From: Pseudomonas capsici
GTDB lineage: Bacteria; Pseudomonadota; Gammaproteobacteria; Pseudomonadales; Pseudomonadaceae
Length of the DNA: 64,000 bases
Assembly (NCBI RefSeq): GCF_017165765.1
Contig: NZ_JAFGZD010000018.1
Span: 1 to 64,000 of the forward strand
Reading direction: 5' to 3'
The notes beneath the pieces are model-generated. The model was not told where the DNA came from. It did not search any database and was given only the letters and a program-made list of their open reading frames with translations. How positions within the stretch are numbered: the first letter of the stretch is position 1; every line of letters starts with the position of its first letter. Shown piece after piece: positions 57,080-64,000 of the stretch. Position numbers and translations under genes: made by a program.

Positions 57080-58033
57080 TTACCGCGCCTGCAGTTTCTT
57101 CTCGATCACGTCCATCAGCAAGCCGCCGATGTTGGTGCCGAAGGCATTGTCGATTTCGCGGATGCAGGTCGGGCTGGTGACGTTGATTTCGGTGAGATGC
57201 TCACCAATCACATCCAGACCTACGAAGATCAGGCCTTTTTCGCGCAGGGTAGGGCCGATCTGTTCCGCGATCCAGCGATCCTTTTCGGTCAGCGGGCGCG
57301 CTTCGCCACGACCGCCAGCGGCCAGGTTGCCACGGGTTTCGCCTGCTGCCGGAATACGAGCCAGGCAGTAGGGAACGGGTTCGCCGTCGACCATCAGGAT
57401 ACGCTTGTCGCCGTCCTTGATTGCCGGCAGATAACCTTGGGCCATGATTTGCTGGGTGCCGTGGGCGGTCAGGGTTTCCAGGATCACCGACAGGTTCGGA
57501 TCGCCTGCGCGATGACGGAAGATCGACGCGCCGCCCATGCCATCCAGCGGCTTGAGGATCACATCGCCGTGCTGCGCGGCAAATTCACGAATGATGTCCG
57601 GACGACGGCTGACGAGCGTTGGCGGTGTGCATTGCGGGAACAGCGTGGCGAACAGCTTTTCGTTGCAGTCACGCAGGCTCTGTGGCTTGTTGACGATCAG
57701 TACGCCGGCGCGCTCGGCCTGTTCCAGCAGGTACGTGGTGTAGACGAATTCCATGTCGAACGGCGGGTCCTTGCGCATCAGGATCACGTCCAGATCCTCA
57801 AGGCCGGTGTCGATTTCGTCCTGCAGTTCAAACCAGTGTGCCGGGTCGGCGAAGACCTTCAGCGGTTTCATCCGGGCGCGAGCCTGGCCAGCGTTCTGGT
57901 ACAGGTCCTGCTGTTCCATGTAGAACAGTGACCAGCCACGTTCCTGTGCGGCAAGCAGCATGGCCAGCGAGCTGTCCTTTTTATAGGAGATGCGCTCAAT
58001 GGGGTCCATGACAATCCCTAAGCGAACGCTCAT
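57080..58033 (-). CDS. gshB: Glutathione synthetase GshB
   Basis: 317 residues, ATP-grasp. Seen: MSVRLGIVMDPIERISYKKD, DVILMRKDPPFDMEFVYTTY, NKPQSLRDCNEKLFATLF, KPLDGMGGASIFR (the glycine-rich ATP loop), and EINVTSPTCIREID. Joins gamma-glutamylcysteine and glycine. ATG 58033 is the conserved start; the frame extends upstream without coding signals. Confidence 0.98.
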   Translation of the reverse strand: MSVRLGIVMDPIERISYKKDSSLAMLLAAQERGWSLFYMEQQDLYQNAGQARARMKPLKVFADPAHWFELQDEIDTGLEDLDVILMRKDPPFDMEFVYTTYLLEQAERAGVLIVNKPQSLRDCNEKLFATLFPQCTPPTLVSRRPDIIREFAAQHGDVILKPLDGMGGASIFRHRAGDPNLSVILETLTAHGTQQIMAQGYLPAIKDGDKRILMVDGEPVPYCLARIPAAGETRGNLAAGGRGEARPLTEKDRWIAEQIGPTLREKGLIFVGLDVIGEHLTEINVTSPTCIREIDNAFGTNIGGLLMDVIEKKLQAR

Positions 58034-58261
58034 GGGTAATATCCTCTGATCGATAGCGGCCATGATGGCCTTGAAATAGGCGTCAGGGTGGCGCTCCGAT
58101 TGCTTCGGGTCAAGGGGCAGCGCTTTATGGATTGAGTCTGGAGAGTGTGCTAAAAAGGCTCGACATCCGCTCTTCTGCCCCCTGGGTCGGCCAAAGGCGA
58201 CGATACGGCGCCAGACCACGCAGAACACGCAGAAAATCGCTGCGGCAACGGAAGAACAGAT

Positions 58262-58672
58262 ATGGAACAGTACGCCACAGCATTGAAGGTCATGGTCATC
58301 GATGACTCGAAGACCGTTCGCCGTACCGCCGAGACGCTACTCAAGAACGTCGGCTGTGAAGTCATCACGGCAATAGACGGTTTCGATGCGCTGGCAAAGA
58401 TTGCCGATAATCATCCGCGAATCATATTCGTCGATATCATGATGCCGCGTCTGGACGGTTATCAGACCTGTGCACTGATCAAGAACAACAGGGCTTTCAA
58501 GTCGACTCCAGTCATCATGCTTTCCTCCAAGGATGGGTTGTTCGACAAGGCCAAGGGGCGGATCGTCGGCTCCGACCAGTTTCTGACCAAGCCTTTCAGC
58601 AAGGAAGAACTACTGAACGCCATCAAGGCCCATGTGCCCGGTTTCGTTGCGGTAGAACAACAAATTTCGTGA
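58262..58672 (+). CDS. pilG: Twitching motility response regulator PilG
   Basis: 136 residues, single CheY-like receiver. Seen: VMVIDDSKTVRRTAETLL with the acidic pair, phospho-acceptor Asp58 in IIFVDIMMPRLDGYQ, and LTKPFSKEELL with the conserved Lys. In P. aeruginosa PilG is the output regulator favouring pilus extension and cAMP signalling. First gene of pilG-H-I-J-chpA; divergent from gshB. Confidence 0.96.
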   Translation: MEQYATALKVMVIDDSKTVRRTAETLLKNVGCEVITAIDGFDALAKIADNHPRIIFVDIMMPRLDGYQTCALIKNNRAFKSTPVIMLSSKDGLFDKAKGRIVGSDQFLTKPFSKEELLNAIKAHVPGFVAVEQQIS

Positions 58673-58714
58673 TGCCCGCGTCCGATCGCGGGTTCGCACC
58701 TGATGGGGAACACC

Positions 58715-59080
58715 ATGGCTCGAATATTGATCGTCGATGATTCGCCGACCGAAATGTACAAACTCACCGGCATGCTGGAAAAGCATGGCCATGAGGTGCT
58801 GAAGGCTGAAAATGGTGCCGATGGCGTTGCCCTGGCCCGTCAGGAAAAACCCGATGCCGTGCTGATGGATATCGTCATGCCGGGGCTCAACGGTTTTCAG
58901 GCCACGCGCCAGCTGACCAAGGATGCCGACACCAACATGATCCCGGTGATCATGATCACCACCAAGGATCAGGAAACCGACAAGGTCTGGGGCAAGCGCC
59001 AGGGCGCGAGGGATTACCTGACCAAGCCAGTGGATGAAGAGACCCTGATGAAAACCCTGAACGCGGTGCTGGCCGGCTGA
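58715..59080 (+). CDS. pilH: Twitching motility response regulator PilH
   Basis: 121 residues, single receiver: MARILIVDDSPTEMYKLTGM, Asp52 in AVLMDIVMPGLNGFQ, and DYLTKPVDEETLMKTL. It acts as the counterpart of PilG, probably as phosphate sink or for retraction. Starts 42 bases after pilG. Confidence 0.96.
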   Translation: MARILIVDDSPTEMYKLTGMLEKHGHEVLKAENGADGVALARQEKPDAVLMDIVMPGLNGFQATRQLTKDADTNMIPVIMITTKDQETDKVWGKRQGARDYLTKPVDEETLMKTLNAVLAG

Positions 59081-59094
59081 CAGCCGGGCTTTCC

Positions 59095-59634
59095 ATGGTC
59101 GAGCCACGTACTGCCTTTGAACTGCTGCTCGATATCGATCAGCGGTGTCGCTCTCTGGCGGCAGGTCTGCCTTTGCAGGAAACCCACCAGCAGGACTGGA
59201 GCGGCATCGGCTTTCGCATGGGCGAGCAGCGGTTTGTGGCACCCATGGGTGAAATCGCCGAAATTCTGCATGAACCACGTTATGCCGTGATGCCTGGCGT
59301 AAAGCCATGGGTGGTCGGCATGGCCAACCTGCGCGGGCGGCTGTTGCCGCTCATGGATCTGTGCGGTTTCTTCGGTCACGAATTGTCCACGGTCCGCAAG
59401 CAGCGGCGAGTGCTGGTCGTCGAGCATCAGGACGTGTTTGCGGGTCTGGTGGTGGATGAAGTCTTTGGTATGCAGCATTTCAGTCAGTTGAGCCTGATGC
59501 CCGAAACCCTTGTTGCGCCTGAAATGGCAGTGGTGCCGTTCCTGCGCGGGCAGTTTCTGCGTGAACAGGCCTGGCTGGTATTCAGCCCGTGGGCACTGAC
59601 ACAATCTCCTGATTTCATGGACGTGGCATTGTAA
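59095..59634 (+). CDS. pilI: Twitching motility CheW-like coupling protein PilI
   Basis: 179 residues, CheW domain linking PilJ to ChpA. Seen: GIGFRMGEQRFVAPMGEIAEIL, VVGMANLRGRLLPLMDLCGF, and VVDEVFGMQHFSQLSLMPE. 14 bases after pilH. Confidence 0.95.
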   Translation: MVEPRTAFELLLDIDQRCRSLAAGLPLQETHQQDWSGIGFRMGEQRFVAPMGEIAEILHEPRYAVMPGVKPWVVGMANLRGRLLPLMDLCGFFGHELSTVRKQRRVLVVEHQDVFAGLVVDEVFGMQHFSQLSLMPETLVAPEMAVVPFLRGQFLREQAWLVFSPWALTQSPDFMDVAL

Positions 59635-59712
59635 GTGGCAGGTCGTTCCGCCCGGCCTGGTCGGGTGTGTTTGTTTCACGAATCGCGGTTGGTCCAGGCG
59701 GGGGCCTGATTA

Positions 59713-61755
59713 ATGAGTAAGACTGGCAGGTCACTGGAAGGCGCACAGAGCCGGGCGCAGATCATTCTGTTGTTCGTTGCGCTCATCGTTTTCATCATTT
59801 TGTTGTTCGCCAACTTCACTTATCTCAATACCCAGTCGAACTACGACAAGCAGTACATCGGTCATGCCGGTGAGTTGCGGGTCTTGTCCCAGCGCATTGC
59901 CAAGAACGCCACCGAAGCTGCGGCCGGCAAGGCCCAGGCGTTCAAGTTGCTGACCGATGCACGCAACGATTTCGACCTGCGCTGGGGATATCTCAAGAAG
60001 GGCGATCCGGCCACCGGCCTGCCCGCTGCGCCTTCGGCCGTTCGTGATGAGTTGCGAGCCGTGCAGACCGATTGGGAAGTCCTGCGCAAGAGTGCCGATG
60101 TGATTCTGGCCAGCGAGCAGACGGTGCTGTCTCTGCATCAGGTGGCTGCAACCCTGTCCGAAACCATTCCGCAATTGCAGGTCGAGTACGAAAAGGTCGT
60201 TGAAATCCTGCTCAAGAGCCATGCTCCGGCCAGCCAGGTCGTGCTGGCGCAGCGTCAGGCCCTGTTGGCGGAAAGAATCCTCGGTGCGGTGAATATCGTG
60301 CTGTCCGGTGACGAAACCGCCGTGCAGGCCGCCGATGCCTTTGGCCGTGATGCCAGTCAGTTCGGGCGAGTGCTCAATGGCATGCTCGAAGGCAATTCGA
60401 GCATGCGTATCGCCCAGGTCGAGGACCGCGATGCCCGGGCGCGTCTGGGAGAAATCGCCGAGCTGTTCGAGTTTGTGTCCGGTTCGGTCGACGAAATCCT
60501 CGAAACGTCTTCCGAGCTTTTCCAGGTGCGCGAGGCGTCCGGCAATATCTTCAATACGTCGCAGACCCTGCTGGAAGAAGCCTCGGCGTTGGCCAACGGC
60601 CTGGAAAGTCTTGCCACCACCCGCTCGGCCAACTCCATCGGCGAATATGTGCTGGGTCTGCTGGCGCTGATGTCCATCATCCTGATCGGTCTGGTGATGG
60701 TGCGCGAAACCAATCGTCAGTTGCGCGAAACTGCCCAGAAAAACGAGCGCAACCAGAACGCGATCATGCGGCTGCTGGATGAAATCGAGAACCTGGCCGA
60801 CGGCGACCTGACCGTGACCGCGTCAGTGACCGAGGATTTCACCGGTGCGATTGCCGACTCCATCAATTACTCCATCGATCAACTGCGCGAACTGGTGGTC
60901 ACCATCAACCTCACCGCCGAGCAGGTCGCTGCAGCGGTGCAGGACACCCAGGCCACTGCCGCGCAACTGGCGGCGGCCTCCGAGCATCAGGCGTTGCAGA
61001 TCAGCGCAGCTTCGGCAGCAATCACCGATATCGCGGTTTCCATCGATCAGGTTTCTGCCAACGCCTCGGAATCCTCTGCGGTGGCAGAGCGCTCGGTCAC
61101 CATCGCCAACAAGGGTAACGAGGTGGTGCATAACACCATCCATGGCATGGATAACATTCGCGAGCAGATTCAGGACACCTCCAAGCGCATCAAGCGTCTG
61201 GGCGAGTCTTCTCAGGAGATTGGCGATATTGTCAGCCTGATCGATGACATTGCCGATCAGACCAATATCCTGGCGCTCAATGCTGCCATCCAGGCGTCCA
61301 TGGCGGGTGATGCCGGGCGCGGCTTTGCGGTGGTCGCCGACGAAGTACAGCGTCTGGCCGAGCGTTCGTCGTCCGCCACCAAGCAGATCGAGACGCTGGT
61401 ACGGGCGATTCAGAATGACACCAACGAAGCAGTCATTTCCATGGAGCAGACCACCAGTGAGGTGGTACGCGGCGCACGTCTGGCGCAGGACGCCGGCGTG
61501 GCGCTGGAGGAGATCGAGGGTGTTTCCAGAGTGCTTGCCGAACTGATCGAAAGTATCACCGATGCGGCTCGCCAGCAGGCCTCCTCGGCCGGGCAGATAT
61601 CACAGACCATGACCGTGATCCAGCAAACCACCACACAAACGACTTCCGGTACTGCCGCGACTGCAGAGAGCATCGGCAACCTGGCGAAAATGGCCAGTGA
61701 AATGCGCCGCTCGGTGTCGGGGTTCACCTTGCCGCCATCCAGAGAAATCGGATGA
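59713..61755 (+). CDS. pilJ: Twitching motility chemoreceptor PilJ
   Basis: 680 residues. Seen: TM1 [21 protein letters not shown] at about 17-37, the PilJ-type helical periplasmic domain ([19 protein letters not shown]), TM2 near 310-330 ([18 protein letters not shown]), HAMP, and a receptor hairpin with a variant tip [20 protein letters not shown]. The IQASMAGD change from the usual IEAARAGE is characteristic of PilJ. 78 bases after pilI. Confidence 0.96.
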   Translation: MSKTGRSLEGAQSRAQIILLFVALIVFIILLFANFTYLNTQSNYDKQYIGHAGELRVLSQRIAKNATEAAAGKAQAFKLLTDARNDFDLRWGYLKKGDPATGLPAAPSAVRDELRAVQTDWEVLRKSADVILASEQTVLSLHQVAATLSETIPQLQVEYEKVVEILLKSHAPASQVVLAQRQALLAERILGAVNIVLSGDETAVQAADAFGRDASQFGRVLNGMLEGNSSMRIAQVEDRDARARLGEIAELFEFVSGSVDEILETSSELFQVREASGNIFNTSQTLLEEASALANGLESLATTRSANSIGEYVLGLLALMSIILIGLVMVRETNRQLRETAQKNERNQNAIMRLLDEIENLADGDLTVTASVTEDFTGAIADSINYSIDQLRELVVTINLTAEQVAAAVQDTQATAAQLAAASEHQALQISAASAAITDIAVSIDQVSANASESSAVAERSVTIANKGNEVVHNTIHGMDNIREQIQDTSKRIKRLGESSQEIGDIVSLIDDIADQTNILALNAAIQASMAGDAGRGFAVVADEVQRLAERSSSATKQIETLVRAIQNDTNEAVISMEQTTSEVVRGARLAQDAGVALEEIEGVSRVLAELIESITDAARQQASSAGQISQTMTVIQQTTTQTTSGTAATAESIGNLAKMASEMRRSVSGFTLPPSREIG

Positions 61756-61799
61756 TGTCCTGCAAATGAACAGTCTTGATCGGGTAAGAGGCAGGACTC

Positions 61800-64000
61800 A
61801 TGGCTGATCGCCGCGATTATGTCGCTCTGGAATGGCTCAAGGGCGAGATAGCCGAAACTCTCAGGCAGGCCCGTCAGGCGCTGGAAACATTCGCCAGCGA
61901 GCCGGCGAACACGGCTGCCCTGGATGAATGCCTGAATCTTGTGCATCAGGTGCATGGCAGCCTGCAGATGATCGAATTCTATGGCGCAGCCCTGCTCGCC
62001 GAGGAAATCGAGCAACTGGTTCTGGCTCTGCAACAGCATCGGGTTACTCAGCAAGCCGAGTCCATGCAACTGCTGGATCAAGCCATGACTCAGTTGCCGG
62101 TCTATCTGGAGCGGGTCCATTCCGCCCGGCGTGATTTGCCGCTGGTGGTTCTGCCGCTGCTCAACGACCTGCGTAGCGCCCGTGGTGAAAGCCTGCTCTC
62201 TGAAACCAGCCTGTTTGCCCCGCAACTGGTCATCGTCCCGCCGCTCGACGCCGAGACACGGGCCCGGCGCAATACCCCGGAATTGCCCGAGTTGCTGCGC
62301 AAGCTGCGCCATACCCTGCAAGCTGCGCTGGTGGGCCTGATGCGTGAGCAGGACGTCAAGGCTCAACTGGGTTTCATGGCCAAGGTGTTCGCTCGTCTGG
62401 AGCTTTTATGTGAAGACGCGCCTCTCGGTCCGCTGTGGCGAATCGCTTCGGCGCTGGTCGAAACCATGCTCAACGGTAACTTCACCAACAGCCCGGCGTT
62501 ACGCAGTCTGCTGAAAGATGCGGACAAGGAGCTCAAACGCCTGCTGGAGCAGGGCATCGACGGTATCAACCAGCCCGCGCCTGAAGAATTGCTGAAAAGT
62601 CTGTTGTTCTATATCGCCAAGTCCGACAGCCAGGCACCGAAGATGCAGGATCTCAAGGATCAATACGCCCTTGCGGAAGCCTTGCCCGGCAATGACGTGG
62701 TCAACGAGGAACGCGCCCGCATGGCCGGGCCTGATCGCGATGCCATGCGTTCGGTGATCGTTGCGCTGTGCGAAGGGCTGGTGCGGGTCAAGGAACGACT
62801 TGATGTGTTCGTGCGCGGTGACCGTCAGCACGTCAGTGAACTCAATCCGCTGCTGCCGCCATTGCGCCAGATTGCCGATACCCTGGCGGTGCTGGGGTTT
62901 GGCCAGCCGCGCAAGGTCATCATCGATCAACTGGCGGTGGTTCAGGGGCTCGCTCAAGGGCAGCGTGAGCCCAATGATGCCGCGCTGATGGATGTGGCGG
63001 GTGCCTTGCTGTACGTGGAGTCGACACTGGCCGGAATGATCGGTCCCACCGAGCAGACCAGCCAGGAAGACAGTCGCCTGCCCACCACTGACCTGATGCA
63101 GATTCATCAACTGGTGATTCGCGAAGCGCGGATTGTCCTGCAGCAGGCCAAGGATGTGGTGCTCGATTACATCGACGGCGAATGGGATCGCCAGCGGCTT
63201 GAGCCGCTGTGTGCCTTGCTGATCCAGGTACGTGGCGCTCTGGCGATGATTCCTCTGGCCAGGGCGGCGAGCCTGCTGGCCGCCTGCAACGAATACATCG
63301 TCGAGCACTTGCTGGTAGATGAAAACCGTCCTTCATGGACTCAACTCGATTGTCTGGCCGATACCCTGACCGGAGTCGAGTATTACCTGGAGCGCATGGG
63401 CGAGGACCACGAGGCTCCGGGTAACCAGATTCTGGACCTGGCCCAGCAAAGTCTCGCCCGGCTGGGTTATTCGCCGGCAGTAGACACTCTGGACGTACCG
63501 CTGCTGGACGAAGTCATCACCCAGGACGAATTGCTGGAGCTGGATGACCGGCAGGTGCTGGTCAGCCCGACGCAGACCATCGCTCAGGTCCTGGCCAGTC
63601 CGGTTTCCGCGGTCAACCCGCCAGCCCGTCATATCCCCGCCAGCCTGTTGCCTCCGCCTGTGGGCGAGGAGGCTGTGGACCAGGAGTTGTGCGAAGTCTT
63701 CCTTGAAGAAACCGAGGAAGTGCTGGATGCACTGCGCGAATACCTGCCACGCTGGTTTGCGTCGCTTGGCACTCCCGGCAATGCCGATAGCGCCGCATTG
63801 ACCGAAGTGCGCCGGGCGTTCCATACCCTCAAGGGCAGCGGGCGGATGGTTCGTGCCCTGGTCTTGAGTGAGCTGGCCTGGTCGGTGGAAAACCTGCTTA
63901 ACCGGGTACTGGAAGGCGATGTCCTTCCGGGCCTGGAAGTGCAGCAATTGCTGACTGAAGTGCTTGCCTTGCTGCCTTCGGTAATCGAGGACTTTGCCGG
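61800..64000 (+). CDS. chpA: ChpA/PilL-type chemosensory histidine kinase, 5' part only
   Basis: Open to the window end: 733 codons seen of a protein that is about 2,000-2,500 residues in other Pseudomonas. Start ATG 61800 (MADRRDYVALEWLKGEIAET). Seen: helical Hpt-like and FimV-like modules (LVHQVHGSLQMIEFYGAALL is a degenerate Hpt), and near residue 674 a canonical Hpt motif FHTLKGSGRMVRA with the phosphorylatable His. The catalytic kinase, CheW-like and receiver domains must lie beyond the window. The PilK methyltransferase gene, found between pilJ and chpA in P. aeruginosa, is absent: only 44 bases separate them. Confidence 0.93.
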   Translation, partial: MADRRDYVALEWLKGEIAETLRQARQALETFASEPANTAALDECLNLVHQVHGSLQMIEFYGAALLAEEIEQLVLALQQHRVTQQAESMQLLDQAMTQLPVYLERVHSARRDLPLVVLPLLNDLRSARGESLLSETSLFAPQLVIVPPLDAETRARRNTPELPELLRKLRHTLQAALVGLMREQDVKAQLGFMAKVFARLELLCEDAPLGPLWRIASALVETMLNGNFTNSPALRSLLKDADKELKRLLEQGIDGINQPAPEELLKSLLFYIAKSDSQAPKMQDLKDQYALAEALPGNDVVNEERARMAGPDRDAMRSVIVALCEGLVRVKERLDVFVRGDRQHVSELNPLLPPLRQIADTLAVLGFGQPRKVIIDQLAVVQGLAQGQREPNDAALMDVAGALLYVESTLAGMIGPTEQTSQEDSRLPTTDLMQIHQLVIREARIVLQQAKDVVLDYIDGEWDRQRLEPLCALLIQVRGALAMIPLARAASLLAACNEYIVEHLLVDENRPSWTQLDCLADTLTGVEYYLERMGEDHEAPGNQILDLAQQSLARLGYSPAVDTLDVPLLDEVITQDELLELDDRQVLVSPTQTIAQVLASPVSAVNPPARHIPASLLPPPVGEEAVDQELCEVFLEETEEVLDALREYLPRWFASLGTPGNADSAALTEVRRAFHTLKGSGRMVRALVLSELAWSVENLLNRVLEGDVLPGLEVQQLLTEVLALLPSVIEDFA

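Overview
This window is chromosomal DNA from a Pseudomonas, most likely of the fluorescent or P. syringae group. The evidence is the gene order, the mcl-PHA (phaC1-Z-C2-D-F-I) locus, the tat-his-ubi neighbourhood, the pyrB/pyrC-like pair, the Pil-Chp chemosensory genes, and dense intergenic REP palindromes. Coding density is high. Nearly all genes are core housekeeping; no rRNA, tRNA, CRISPR array, insertion sequence or prophage was seen.

Layout. 1-4.4 kb: two tandem chemoreceptors (minus). 4.4-10.5 kb: rsmE, tatCBA, hisE, hisI and the ubiquinone genes ubiB-ubiJ-ubiE (minus). 10.6-14.0 kb: a small PHA-system gene, then an accessory, AT-richer island with a PAAR protein, a cytoplasmic-type peptidoglycan amidase, two envelope proteins that may be immunity factors, a possibly frameshifted mini-gene and an unknown 87-residue protein. 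14.2-20.9 kb: the PHA granule and synthesis cluster, phaI-phaF (plus) against phaC1-phaZ-phaC2-phaD (minus). 21.3-28.7 kb: DUF971 gene, hslU, hslV (behind a clear heat-shock promoter), a SPOR protein, argS and priA (minus). 28.9-31.4 kb: rpmE, a secreted TNase-fold nuclease and malic enzyme (plus). 31.6-35 kb: rsmD and two M16 peptidases (minus). 35.2-39.4 kb: ftsY-ftsE-ftsX and rpoH (plus). 39.7-42.7 kb: mtgA, a DUF423 gene, thiS, thiG, trmB. 42.8-49.4 kb: a long minus-strand set of DUF3392 gene, hemW, rdgB, DUF4426 gene, metW, metX, yggT, proC and yggS. 49.5-52 kb: pilT, an NlpC/P60 endopeptidase and a TM2 protein. 52-58 kb: the dihydroorotase-like subunit, pyrB, pyrR, ruvX, yqgE, a TonB-family protein and gshB (minus). 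58.3-64 kb: pilG, pilH, pilI, pilJ and the 5' part of chpA (plus), cut by the window end.

How they connect. The PHA cluster makes, degrades and coats medium-chain-length polyhydroxyalkanoate granules. rpoH and a recognisable RpoH-type promoter in front of hslVU lie in the same window. pilT, the TonB-like gene and pilGHIJ-chpA all serve twitching motility or surface sensing. The most notable accessory item is the PAAR-amidase-envelope protein module, which has the expected organisation of an orphan type VI secretion effector/immunity unit. It sits between genes that, from my memory of P. aeruginosa PAO1, are close neighbours there (PA5062 and phaI). Homology statements rest on motif reading and memory of the families; no search was run.
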